This document shows, one piece after another, positions 51,087 through 59,551 of a stretch of DNA of 64,000 bases. The notes below the pieces were generated by a model, which was not told where the DNA came from, ran no database searches, and saw only the letters and a list, made by a program, of their open reading frames with translations. Each line of letters opens with the position of its first letter. The first letter of the stretch is position 1. The position numbers and the translations under genes were made by a program. Source of the stretch: Mesorhizobium loti CJ3sym (GTDB lineage Bacteria; Pseudomonadota; Alphaproteobacteria; Rhizobiales; Rhizobiaceae); assembly GCF_000472785.1 (NCBI RefSeq), contig NZ_AXAL01000025.1:1-64000 (forward strand). Reading direction: 5' to 3'.

Positions 51087-52142
51087 TCACATTCGCATCG
51101 CAGAATTCAGGCGGTCGATCATGGTCAAGGCATGCTGCTTTTTGTCGAGATTGTAGGTGTCGGTTTCAGATATAGCTTCCAGCGCCTCATGCCAAGTGTC
51201 CGCCAGGTTTTTGGCCCGCGCGAGATCGCCCGACAGCGCAGCCTGGCTTGCCGCGTCCGACAGGAGGTCGAGCGCCCGGCGGTTGAAGATATCGAACTGG
51301 ATCGCCTGGTCGCGTCCGGCAACGACTTCGGCGAGCCGATGGGCCCCGTTGACGTCGCTCTTTCCCTTCGCCACCAGCGCATCGAGCGTCTGGGCGATCT
51401 CCAGCCCGCCATACTGCGTCAGCAGTATCGCGTTGCGGGCGCTGCCCCCTGCCCGCTCGACAAGTGCTGCCCGCGCGGCCGGATCGTCCGGTGGCGGCGG
51501 GTCGGCGGTTTTCAGCACCGCCAGCAAATCGTCGGTGTCGAGCGGCGTCAGGCGCACCACCTGGCAGCGCGAACGGATCGTCGGCAGCAGGCTGCCCGGG
51601 GCGTGGACGATGAGAATGAACAGCGTTCGTGCCGGCGGCTCCTCGAGATTCTTCAGCAAGGCATTGGCGGCATTGGTGTTCATGTCGTCGGCCGGGTCGA
51701 CGATGACAACCCGGTAGCTGCCGTCATGCGAGGTCAGCGACAGGAAGCGGTTGACCTTGCGGATCTCGTCGACGGTGACCACGGTCTTGAAGCTCTTGGT
51801 CTTGTCGTTCAGCGGGCGGGTCAGATGCAGTACGCCCGGATGCGCCCCGGTCGCGATCTGGCGAAACAGCGGCGAGGCCGGATCGGGAGCGGCAAGGCTT
51901 TCCGGTGCCTGCGCGAAGGCTGGGTGCTTCAGCAGGTGATGCGCCAGATGGAAGGCCAGCGTCGCCTTGCCGATGCCGACCGGTCCGGAAAAGATCAGCG
52001 CATGCGGCAGCTTTCCCGACCGATAGGCGGCGGCGAGCATGCCGGCTGCTTGCCCGTGCCCGACCAGACGCGGCGTTTCCGACGGTTCGGGCACGCCGTC
52101 CAGCGTGTCATGCTGTTCGGGCGCAATGCGTTCGAAGATCAT
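51087..52142 (-). CDS. holB: DNA polymerase III subunit delta prime
   Basis: 351 aa. Part of the clamp loader that places the beta clamp on DNA. PHALIFSGPVGIGKATLAFH is the P-loop region (GPVGIGKAT), VVIVDPADDMNTNAANALLK and LEEPPARTLFILIVHAPGSL are delta-prime hallmarks, with IRSRCQVVRLTPL following. It shares a 4-bp overlap with the tmk stop upstream, so tmk and holB are translationally coupled, the usual order in alphaproteobacteria. Confidence 0.95.
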   Translation of the reverse strand: MIFERIAPEQHDTLDGVPEPSETPRLVGHGQAAGMLAAAYRSGKLPHALIFSGPVGIGKATLAFHLAHHLLKHPAFAQAPESLAAPDPASPLFRQIATGAHPGVLHLTRPLNDKTKSFKTVVTVDEIRKVNRFLSLTSHDGSYRVVIVDPADDMNTNAANALLKNLEEPPARTLFILIVHAPGSLLPTIRSRCQVVRLTPLDTDDLLAVLKTADPPPPDDPAARAALVERAGGSARNAILLTQYGGLEIAQTLDALVAKGKSDVNGAHRLAEVVAGRDQAIQFDIFNRRALDLLSDAASQAALSGDLARAKNLADTWHEALEAISETDTYNLDKKQHALTMIDRLNSAMRM

Positions 52143-52813
52143 ACCGGTGCGGCCTGCCTGTTGCGCGCGGGCGCCCTCGCCTCTAATGCCGCGAACACGG
52201 CCGCGGTGACGACGTGCTCCACCGTATCGGGGTCGGCGGACGCGTCGATGACGATGCAGCGTCCCGGCTCGGCCTCAGCGATTGCCAGAAAAGCATCGCG
52301 CCGTGCCTGATGGATAGCGAGCGTCTCCTTCTCGAAGCGGTCGGCCTCCGCTTCGGCGCCGCGCCGCTGCGTTGCTCGCCTCAGGCCCTCGGCCGGATCG
52401 ATATCCAGGATCAGTGTCATATCGGGCATCATGCCGTTTATGGCGACCTGCTCCAGCGCTTGCATGAATGCCGGGTCGATCCCGCCGGTGACGCCCTGAT
52501 AGACACGCGAGGAATCCAGAAAACGGTCGCACAGCACGACGGAGCCGCGCTCGACCGCCGGCCGGATGAGCTGCTCGACATGGTCGGAACGGGCGGCGGC
52601 AAAGAGCAGCGCCTCCATCTTCGGTCCGAATGGCTCCGCCGCACCCGACAGCAGCACATGCCTGACTGCCTCGGCGCCCGGCGAGCCGCCGGGTTCGCGC
52701 GTCAGCAGGACATCATACTTCTTGGCGCGCATCTTCTTCGCCAGCCGCTCGATCTGCGTCGACTTGCCTGCGCCTTCGCCGCCTTCGAAGGTGATGAAAA
52801 ATCCGCGCGCCAA
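52139..52813 (-). CDS. tmk: Thymidylate kinase
   Basis: 224 aa from a TTG start at 52813 (LARGFFITFEGGEGAGKST), the family's usual length; an upstream ATG at 52879 would add 22 atypical residues. It phosphorylates dTMP to dTDP. The P-loop is FEGGEGAGKST, the DRY/DR block is VVLCDRFLDSSRVYQGVTGG, and the LID includes RRATQRRGAEAEADRFEKE. The stop overlaps the holB start by 4 bp. A palindromic repeat separates it from the dacA-like gene. Confidence 0.92.
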   Translation of the reverse strand: MARGFFITFEGGEGAGKSTQIERLAKKMRAKKYDVLLTREPGGSPGAEAVRHVLLSGAAEPFGPKMEALLFAAARSDHVEQLIRPAVERGSVVLCDRFLDSSRVYQGVTGGIDPAFMQALEQVAINGMMPDMTLILDIDPAEGLRRATQRRGAEAEADRFEKETLAIHQARRDAFLAIAEAEPGRCIVIDASADPDTVEHVVTAAVFAALEARAPARNRQAAPV

Positions 52814-52899
52814 TCGAAAGGGCCTTTGTCCATGTGGATTGTTGCACTCTAGATAGTCCGCGTTCGGGAAAACGTCCATGCTGTCGGATTCTTGCTTTT

Positions 52900-52947
52900 A
52901 TGCATGTCGTTGTCTCAAAACCGTGGCCACTTTTGAGCGACACGCAT
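52900..52947. repeat. Palindromic intergenic repeat, copy C
   Basis: Read on the minus strand, ATGCGTGTCG, then CTCAAAAG, GTGGCCACGG-type centre, TTTTGAG and CGACATGCAT reproduce the copy A layout. Its first base is the last A of the dacA-like stop codon (TAA at 52949-52947), exactly as copy A begins on the last base of the lipA stop. The outer arms have one G/T-type imperfection. It lies between that gene and tmk. Confidence 0.8.
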
Positions 52948-54110
52948 TATCGCAGCCAGCCGATTGCCAGTTCCTTGACGGCATCGAGCGCGCGCTGCGG
53001 CAACGTGCCGATACTGATCGATTCAGCGGCGAAAAGCGGCGTCTCCTGGCTCAGCGTGTCGCCGATAAAGACGCGCAGCGCACCCACCGGCTGGCCCTCC
53101 TCCACGGGTGCCGCAACCGGGCCGGTGTAGACGATCCTGGCCGTCAGCTTGTCGCGGTTGGTGATCGGCAGGAAGATGTCGATCGGCCCCTTTGCCTTCA
53201 GCGTCACGCCGGACTTCGCACCGCCAAAAACCTGGGCCTCGCCGACCACCTCGTCCTTGGCGAAGATCTCGGTCTTCTGGAAGGAGCGCGCGCCCCAGTC
53301 GAGCAGCTTTCGCGCCTCCTCGGCACGCTCCTTGTCGTTGGCCAACCCGCTCATCGCCATGATCACTCGCGTGCCGTCATGGCTGACCGAAGCGACGATG
53401 CCGAATCCCGACGCCTCGCTCGCGCCGACAGCCAGGCCATCGGCGCCGATATCCATCGCCAGCAGCGGGTTGCGGTTCTTCTGCGAGATCTTGTTCCAGG
53501 TAAAATCCTTCAGGCCATAGTAGCGATAGAAATCCGGGTAATCGCGCCACAGATGCAGCGCCAGCAACGCCAATTCGCGCACCGTCGTCTGCTGGCCGTC
53601 GGCCGGCAGGCCGGTCGAATTGACGAAAGTCGATGTCTTGAGGCCGATCTGGTGGGCGCGCTCGGTCATCTCAGCGGCAAAATTGTCCTCGGACCCGGCC
53701 ATGCCTTCGGCGATGACGATGCAGCCGTCATTGGCCGCCTGCACGGTCACTCCCTGGATCAAATCCTCGAGCCGGATCGCCGATTTGAGCTTGGCAAACA
53801 TCGTCGATGTTCCCGACGGGGCGCCGCCCTTGCGCCAGGCGTTTTCGCTCACGACGAACGTGTCGTCGAGTTTGAGGCGTCCGGATTTCAGCGCGTTGAA
53901 AACCACTTCCATGGTCATCAGCTTGGCCATCGAGGCCGGCGGGATCGGCTTGTCGGCATCTTTCGAGAACAGCACCGTGCCGGTGTCGGCATCGATCATG
54001 AAGGCCTGTGTGGCCTTGGTCTCGAAAAGCTGCGCTTGGGCTGGAGCGAGTGAAAGCAGAAAGCCGAGGAGCAAAAACCCGGCAAAAGGCTGGAGCAAGC
54101 GAAACTGCAT
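52947..54110 (-). CDS. D-alanyl-D-alanine carboxypeptidase family protein with altered motifs
   Basis: 387 aa, DacA/PBP5 family, with a signal peptide (FAGFLLLGFLLSLAPAQAQL). The catalytic SxxK is present as PIPPASMAKLMTMEVV. The expected SxN (SAND/SGND) reads VQAANDGCIVIAEGMAGSE, so Ser is replaced by Ala. The expected KTG reads GADGLAVGASEASGFG, so KTG is replaced by AVG. The C-terminal domain (AKGPIDIFLPITNRDKLTAR) fits PBP5. Two of three motifs are changed, so D,D-carboxypeptidase activity may be low or altered. The start at 54110 (MQFRLLQPF) precedes the signal peptide. It sits downstream of rlpA, in one direction with it. Confidence 0.88.
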   Translation of the reverse strand: MQFRLLQPFAGFLLLGFLLSLAPAQAQLFETKATQAFMIDADTGTVLFSKDADKPIPPASMAKLMTMEVVFNALKSGRLKLDDTFVVSENAWRKGGAPSGTSTMFAKLKSAIRLEDLIQGVTVQAANDGCIVIAEGMAGSEDNFAAEMTERAHQIGLKTSTFVNSTGLPADGQQTTVRELALLALHLWRDYPDFYRYYGLKDFTWNKISQKNRNPLLAMDIGADGLAVGASEASGFGIVASVSHDGTRVIMAMSGLANDKERAEEARKLLDWGARSFQKTEIFAKDEVVGEAQVFGGAKSGVTLKAKGPIDIFLPITNRDKLTARIVYTGPVAAPVEEGQPVGALRVFIGDTLSQETPLFAAESISIGTLPQRALDAVKELAIGWLR

Positions 54111-54222
54111 GAAATTCAATCCGTTGGCCGGTCCCTCCGGCAAGCCCGCGAAACTATCGGGCTTTTTCCAGGATGGATCAACTGTGACGGATCAACTGTT
54201 CAGCGGAAATCGGGCTGGTAAT

Positions 54223-55455
54223 TCAGTTGCGCACTGCAAGCGCATCGGGTGCGCCATGCGACCATGCGGCCTGCAGCAACTCGTCCAGGCCGCCATGGCC
54301 GTACGGATAGAGATTGACCGCATACCAGTCATTGCCGTTGAGATCGGAACGCTGGATCTCTGTTCTGCCGAAGGGTTCAAGTGCCGCGGCCACGCGCTTG
54401 GCTTCGGTGGCGTTGTCAAACGTACCAGCAGCAACATAGTCGGCGTTGGCGGGCGAGGCTTGCGGGCTGGACTTCTTCCACGACCGCAGGATGTCGGCGG
54501 GCGACATGCCGCTGTCATCCAGCGCGGCAAACACATCGGCGCGCCGCACACGTTCATCCGCATAGTTCAGCGAGGCCATGGCGAAGGGCGACTGCGGCGG
54601 CAGGCCGATCGCCGGGCGCTCGGGTACGATCGGCCCGAAACTGGGCAGCGCCAGATCGCCGAATGCGGGTGCCTGCGCCGACAGGGACGGCTGCGCGTCG
54701 AACGCTTGCCCCGAATTCGTCAACTGGCCTGGGAACGGTACGGCGGCGGCACCCACGGGCACGCTTGGCGACGGTCCATTCATGGCCACCATGACGCCGG
54801 TTGGCAAGCCATCCGACGGATCCGGAATCCTGTTGCCTGGATGGTAGGAGGCCATCAGGTATTGATCGTCATTGCCGTCGAGCGGTGCGCGGCCGACATA
54901 TTCGACCTTGACCTTCGCGGTGCCGACCTTGGCGTAGTCGAGCATCTGCGCGGCACGCTCGGAGACATCGATGATGCGGCCCTCGTGATAGGGGCCGCGG
55001 TCGTTGACGCGCACGATAACCGAACTGCCGGTTTCGAGGTTGGTGACGCGGGCATAGCTTGGCAGGGGCATGGTCGGGTGCGCCGCCGTCAGATGCGTCA
55101 TGTCGTAGACTTCGCCATTGGCGGTTAGCCGGCCGTGGAAGGCGTCGCCATACCAGGAAGCCAGGCCGACCTTCGCGTAGCCCTTCTTGTCTTCCTTTGG
55201 ATAGTACCACTTGCCGCGCACCTGGTAGGGCTTGCCGAGCTGGTCGCGGCCGCCGCCGCGGCGCATGAATTGGACGCGCGGGCTCGCCTTCACACCATAT
55301 TCGGTTTCGGCGAAATATTCCTTGGAACGAGGCTTGGGATTGACCATCCCCTTAGGCTCAGGCTGCGACGCGCAAGCCGCCAGCAAGGCAGCCGACGCCG
55401 CAAGCAGAGTAAGCGTGGAAGCGCGACGAAGACGCTGATGCGTCGTAGCCTGCAT
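54223..55455 (-). CDS. rlpA: RlpA-like septal-ring lytic transglycosylase, lipoprotein
   Basis: 410 aa. A lipoprotein signal with lipobox LLAACASQ, then a double-psi beta-barrel (GLASWYGDAFHGRLTANGEV, YARVTNLETGSSVIVRVNDR, with the Asp and His around DRGPYHEGRIIDVSERAAQM) that cleaves denuded glycans, and a C-terminal SPOR domain (ADYVAAGTFDNATEAKRVAA, NDWYAVNLYPYG) that targets septal peptidoglycan. The start at 55455 (MQATTHQR) is chosen for the signal. Same strand as the dacA-like gene (113 bp downstream). Confidence 0.94.
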   Translation of the reverse strand: MQATTHQRLRRASTLTLLAASAALLAACASQPEPKGMVNPKPRSKEYFAETEYGVKASPRVQFMRRGGGRDQLGKPYQVRGKWYYPKEDKKGYAKVGLASWYGDAFHGRLTANGEVYDMTHLTAAHPTMPLPSYARVTNLETGSSVIVRVNDRGPYHEGRIIDVSERAAQMLDYAKVGTAKVKVEYVGRAPLDGNDDQYLMASYHPGNRIPDPSDGLPTGVMVAMNGPSPSVPVGAAAVPFPGQLTNSGQAFDAQPSLSAQAPAFGDLALPSFGPIVPERPAIGLPPQSPFAMASLNYADERVRRADVFAALDDSGMSPADILRSWKKSSPQASPANADYVAAGTFDNATEAKRVAAALEPFGRTEIQRSDLNGNDWYAVNLYPYGHGGLDELLQAAWSHGAPDALAVRN

Positions 55456-55679
55456 TTTCCTGAAATCCCCTACAGTCTCAATCAAGACGCCGTCGTTTGA
55501 ACAGCAGAGGAGCCAAAGCACTCACTCGACAATACCAACGGCGCCTTGAACCCCGATCCTTTGTGCGCAGGAATTGTTTATTACGGTATTAACCGATTGT
55601 GGCCGGAACCGGGCAGGATTGTGACGATGAGGGCCGCACGGTGGCCTTCCGCCAAACATGCGCGCTTCACGCATGCCGG

Positions 55680-55708
55680 TTGACAGGCCTTTGCCGAGCA
55701 CACTAGAG
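55680..55708 (+). promoter_or_regulatory. Candidate sigma70 promoter of tRNA-Ser
   Basis: TTGACA (55680-55685) and CTAGAG (55703-55708) are spaced 17 bp apart, with the tRNA start at 55734. The -35 is perfect and the -10 is in the loose alphaproteobacterial range. The distance to the mature tRNA fits a short leader. Confidence 0.6.
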
Positions 55709-55733
55709 CATTCGCACGTGACGGACAGTCACT

Positions 55734-55823
55734 GGAGGAATGGCCGAGCGGTTTAAGGCACCGGTCTTGAAAACCGGCGTGGGTGCAAGCTCACCGTGGG
55801 TTCGAATCCCACTTCCTCCGCCA
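55734..55823 (+). tRNA. tRNA-Ser (anticodon UGA)
   Basis: 90 nt including an encoded CCA. The acceptor GGAGGAA pairs with TTCCTCC, the D arm contains TGGCCGAGCGGTTTAAGGCA, the anticodon stem CCGGTC/AACCGG-type arm encloses TTGAAAA with anticodon TGA, a long variable arm (GTGGGTGCAAGCTCAC) is typical of tRNA-Ser, and GTTCGAATC is the T loop. It decodes UCA and other UCN codons. A candidate promoter lies just upstream. No second copy of its 3' end (attachment site) is visible in the window. Confidence 0.95.
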
Positions 55824-55856
55824 TCAAAGCCTGACATGGCGCCGACTGTCACCATT

Positions 55857-56569
55857 TCACCAGGGAACCGTGCGGCCGAGATAGTCGACATATTGCAAAC
55901 CCGGGGTGCCCTGCTTCGAAAGCAGGACGTTCACCAGGCTAGGCACGCTCTCCTCGATGCTCAACCGACCATCCGGTCCTCCCAATTCGGTGCGGACCCA
56001 GCCGGGGGCCATGACCACCATGGCACGCGACGTCCCGGCGTGGCGGGCGGCGAAGCTGCGCATGAACATGTTGAGTGCTGCCTTGCTGCCACGATACACC
56101 TCGCGCCGGCCGGTCTCGTTGTTGGCGATGCTTCCTTGACCGGATGACATCACGCCAACGAGACCCGTCGCCGGGACGTATTGTTCCAGGCTCTCGAGAA
56201 CGCGCATCGGGCTCAGCGAATTTGTGACCATCACTCTCACAAACTCGTCGGTCGTCACATCCGCGATCGTTTCAGCCGGGTTGTTTGACACCCCGCATTG
56301 ACGAACAGCATGTCGAACACCCTGCCCGACAGACGGTCGCGCAAGGCCGCAACCTGATCCGGTTCGCAGATGTCCACCGTTTCGATTTCGAGCCGACCTT
56401 CGAATTCATCCGCGAGATCGTGCAGCTTGGTCCGGCCGCTGCTGCGGACCGTGCCGACCACGTTCCATCCCTTCTTCAGGAATTCGGCTGCCATGGCGAG
56501 CCCGAGGCCGCGAGAGGCGCCGATCAGAAGGATCGTGCCGGATGGAGTGTTCAAAACGCTAGCGGACAT
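55857..56569 (-). pseudogene. Short-chain dehydrogenase/reductase, frameshifted
   Basis: The N-terminal half from 56569 reads TILLIGASRGLGLAMAAEFL (GxxxGxG NAD-binding) and DMLFVNAG. The frame then breaks at a run of four C on the plus strand (56291-56294). The next frame, ending at 55857, continues SNNPAETIADVTTDEFVRVM, with SSGQGSIAN and YRGSKAALNMFMRS (catalytic Tyr/Lys). One extra base in that homopolymer would restore a normal SDR of about 237 aa. It is either a true loss or a sequencing slip. Divergent LysR-like gene nearby is also frameshifted. Confidence 0.85.
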
Positions 56570-56699
56570 GGGTGCATCTCTCTCGTTGGCTGGGGTAACC
56601 GCAGATAGGAGCAACCGGATGCGAGGCGCCAGACGCGTCAAATTCAAAGTATAGTTGCGTCCGGCGCTATGTCGGGCGAAGCAGGGATAGGCTTGCCTG

Positions 56700-57622
56700 A
56701 TGGACAATGTCGACCTGAACCTGCTCTTGGCGCTGGACGTGCTGCTTGCCGAAGGCAGTGTGACGGGAGCAGCCCGCCGCCTCGGCTTGAGTTCCTCGGC
56801 CATGAGCCGGACGCTTACACGGCTTCGGGCAGCCACAGGCGACCCGCTGCTCGTCCGGGCCGGGCGCGGGCTTGTGCCCACGCCGCACGCTGCCGAGTTG
56901 CGCGGTCGCGTCCATGAGCTTACCCGGGATGTGCGAGCGGTTCTTCGGCCACAAAACACGCAGCTGGACGTGGCTGCACTCGAACTGACGTTCACCATTC
57001 GCGCCAGCGAAGCGTTCCTGGAATTCCTTCCGGCCCCGTCGTGACTGCCATAACCCAGGCGGCGCCGCGCATCCGCCTGCGCTTTGCACCCAAGCCCGAC
57101 AAGGACGCGCGTCCGCTTCGCGAAGGTCTCATTGACCTGGAGATCGGCCTGCTTGGAACGTCGGCGCCCGAAATCCGCACCCAATTCCTGTTTTATGACA
57201 GATATGTCGGCGTGGCTCGTGTGGGGCATCCGCTACTGGCTGGTGCTGGGGTTACGCCCGAACGGTATGCCGCCTGCAAACATATCGTTGCGTCACGGGA
57301 AGGCAATGTTGCCGAGCCCATCGATGGTGCTTTGCAGAAACTGGGTCTTCAAAGGACGGTAGTGGTCGTGGTGCCAGGCTACCCCGATGCCATGCGGATC
57401 GCAGGCCAATCCGATCTGGTGACGACCGTGCCGCATTCGTGTCTGGGTAACACCAGTGGCCCCGTCGCGACGACAGGTCTCGAAAGCTTCGAGCTTCCGC
57501 TCCCTGTTCCAGAGTTCAAGATATCGGCGATGTGGCATCCTCGCATGGACGCCGACCCGGCGCATCGTTGGCTGCGCGACACCGTGATGTCGGTTTGTCG
57601 GGCAGCCTATTCGCGGCGATGA
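56700..57622 (+). pseudogene. LysR-family transcriptional regulator, frameshifted
   Basis: The first part, 56700-57044, is a LysR N-terminus: VDLNLLLALDVLLAEGSVTG, AARRLGLSSSAMSRTLTRLR (helix-turn-helix) and GDPLLVRAGRGLVPTPHAAE. It ends in a stop at 57044. Around 57035 a one-base change in frame leads to the ligand-binding part in the next frame (57041-57622), with LREGLIDLEIGLLGTSAPE and RYVGVARVGHPLLAG. Together they would make a normal regulator of about 307 aa. It faces the SDR gene in the divergent layout typical of regulator and target. Confidence 0.85.
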
Positions 57623-57825
57623 GGCCAGGCGATGCTCAGTCGGATTGCTGGGTGCGCTCCGCTATGGCAAATGCCTGTCTTCGACATGGTGTTCGGAAGC
57701 TCCAATCCCACCACAACCATCGAACCGTCCAGTGCCGAGCATGAAGACCTGGCAGCTGACATCGACGGGCATGAACCAGAGAACCCGCCGCCCCTTATCG
57801 GCGCGGCGGTTACCTCAATCACCGC

Positions 57826-58302
57826 CTACTTGACCAGGATGGTCGCCCACATTCCGTTCATGAAGTGGCCGGGGATATTGCAAAAGACGGCATAGTTGCC
57901 TGGCTTGAGGTCGAGCGTCAGAGATCCGGTCTTGCCCGGGTCAAGCTCGGACACTTCGCCGAGATGGCCTGCCGCATCCTCGTTGACGCGGTTTTCATTT
58001 GGCACATAGGGCAGCATCGTCTTTTTGGGGTCGCTGACCGGCACCACGATCATCTCATGGACCGTGTCCTTGGAGCTGTTCTGAACTTCGAAGATAACTT
58101 TGCCCGCGGATACGACGGTCTGATCCAGCTTGATCCTCATGGTTGCCATGCTCATGTTCGCCGGCATGCCCATTCCCATCTTTGCTTCCGGGTTCGCGAC
58201 GCCTTCCTTGTCCCAAAGCTTGACGTTCACGATCGAGTTGGCGAAGGCGGGTGCCGATACGGCTAGTAGGACAAGGACCAGTCCGGTTTTGAAAGGCTGC
58301 AT
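57826..58302 (-). CDS. Cupredoxin-domain protein, probable periplasmic copper/redox protein
   Basis: 158 aa with a signal peptide (FKTGLVLVLLAVSAPAFANS). The C-terminus has a type I copper pattern: VHEMIVVPVSD early, then YAVFCNIPGHFMNGMW with Cys, His and Met ligands. Such proteins carry or buffer copper, or act as electron carriers. Its start at 58302 (MQPFKTG) is chosen for the signal; an upstream frame from 58389 is longer but not family-like. It diverges from the PepSY gene with a shared regulatory region. Confidence 0.88.
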   Translation of the reverse strand: MQPFKTGLVLVLLAVSAPAFANSIVNVKLWDKEGVANPEAKMGMGMPANMSMATMRIKLDQTVVSAGKVIFEVQNSSKDTVHEMIVVPVSDPKKTMLPYVPNENRVNEDAAGHLGEVSELDPGKTGSLTLDLKPGNYAVFCNIPGHFMNGMWATILVK

Positions 58303-58390
58303 GTTCGAAAAGCTCCTGATCGTTTGCGGCGACCCGCAAGCGCTGATTGGGAATGATTCTTGGTCGCGGCGCCGGGCTAGAACAGCCACG

Positions 58391-58468
58391 CTGACAACAA
58401 GCTGACAGAGGAGGTATGGCCGGCGCGATCCGGCCGCGGCACGATTTCTGCTGTCAGCCAGTTGTCAG
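58391..58468. promoter_or_regulatory. Symmetric pair of CTGACA direct-repeat boxes in a divergent promoter region
   Basis: CTGACA occurs at 58391-58396 and 58402-58407 (11-bp period), and on the opposite strand as TGTCAG at 58452-58457 and 58463-58468 (11-bp period). Each pair has the tandem layout bound by OmpR/PhoB-type response regulators; the two pairs are inverted mirror images facing the two divergent genes. No matching regulator gene is in the window. Confidence 0.55.
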
Positions 58469-58578
58469 GTTGAAATGGTTATGCCGAACCCATGACGGTC
58501 ATCCGCCGTCTGACCGGAACTGATCGAATCCCACCCCAGGCTCGACCTCCGCGCCCAACCATTCCGAATGGAGCCATC

Positions 58579-58857
58579 ATGTATCGCACTCTTATTCTAG
58601 CCGCCCTCGCCGGCGTCATTGCAGGGCCGGCATTTGCTGCCGGCGGCAGCTGCAGCACCGCCCCAAAATCGCAATTCAAGCCCAAGGCAACACTCGAGGC
58701 GCAGTTGACTGGCGAAGGCCTCACCGTGCGCCAGATCAAGGTCGAGAAGGGCTGCTACGAAGTTTACGCGGTCGACAAGGCCGGCAAGAAGGTGAACATG
58801 GCCTATAATGCCGAGACCCTTGAAAAGCTCGACAATGCCGAAGCCGGCGAAAACTGA
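58579..58857 (+). CDS. PepSY-domain exported protein
   Basis: 92 aa. A signal peptide (TLILAALAGVIAGPAFAAGG) is followed by a single short PepSY-like domain: QLTGEGLTVRQIKVEKGCYE, then VYAVDKAGKKVNMAYN. Small PepSY proteins are periplasmic and often accompany cytochrome b561 and two-component systems that respond to copper or oxidative stress. It is followed by the cytochrome gene, whose start probably overlaps its 3' end. Start ATG at 58579. Confidence 0.88.
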   Translation: MYRTLILAALAGVIAGPAFAAGGSCSTAPKSQFKPKATLEAQLTGEGLTVRQIKVEKGCYEVYAVDKAGKKVNMAYNAETLEKLDNAEAGEN

Positions 58858-59431
58858 TCAGAGCGGCTCGGCAGTCATGGACGCGCACCGATCGCCAGAA
58901 ATGGTGCGCGTCTGGGACCGGATCGTGCGCAGCTTCCACTGGGCGCTGGTGCTCAGCTTTGTCACCGCCTGGCTCACCTCGCATTCTTCCGAGACTATTC
59001 ATCACTGGGCTGGCTATGCGGCCGCCTCGCTCGTCGCGATGCGGCTCTTGTGGGGCATTGTGGGCACGCGCTATGCGCGGTTCTCGCAATTCGTGCGCCA
59101 TCCGGCAACGGTGCTGCGCTATCTCTTGGCATTAGTCAGCGGTCGTGAAGCCCGCTATATCGGCCACAATCCGGCTGGCGGCGTGATGGTGATCGTGCTG
59201 ATCGCGGCAATGGGGTCGACCGCAATGACCGGTTGGTTGATGACGACAGACGCCTATTTCGGCGTGTCGTGGGTCGAAGCGGCGCACAGCCTGGCCGCGC
59301 ACGGCCTACTCGTGCTGGTCCTGTTCCATATTGCCGGCGTCGCGCTGGCCAGCTTTCGCCATCGCGAAAACCTGGTCCGGGCCATGATCACGGGGCGAAA
59401 ACGTGAGGCCGAACCGGCTAATATTGCCTAG
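58835..59431 (+). CDS. Cytochrome b561 family protein
   Basis: 198 aa from 58835 (or 184 aa from the ATG at 58877). Four transmembrane helices. Haem-ligand histidines lie in WDRIVRSFHWALVLSFVTAW, THSSETIHHWAGYAAASLVA-like segment, GHNPAGGVMVIVLIAAMG and LAAHGLLVLVLFHIAGVALA. It is probably an inner-membrane electron carrier taking electrons from the quinone pool to the PepSY/cupredoxin system or to a periplasmic partner. It overlaps or directly follows the PepSY gene. Confidence 0.88.
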   Translation: MPKPAKTDQSGSAVMDAHRSPEMVRVWDRIVRSFHWALVLSFVTAWLTSHSSETIHHWAGYAAASLVAMRLLWGIVGTRYARFSQFVRHPATVLRYLLALVSGREARYIGHNPAGGVMVIVLIAAMGSTAMTGWLMTTDAYFGVSWVEAAHSLAAHGLLVLVLFHIAGVALASFRHRENLVRAMITGRKREAEPANIA

Positions 59432-59551
59432 TTATCCGCCGATGGATTGCAGTGGCTGCCGGATTCTTGGGGTATCGTTCAGATTGAAAGATGGCTTCGG
59501 GCGGCCGCGTGCAGAACGCTTTTTGTCGTCGAATCGGCTAGACCTTCAGGC

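Noticed and set aside
57607..57895. Short frames on both strands between LysR and the cupredoxin
   Set aside because: Neither frame has a ribosome site or a recognisable motif, and they overlap each other. I treat the roughly 200 bp as non-coding.
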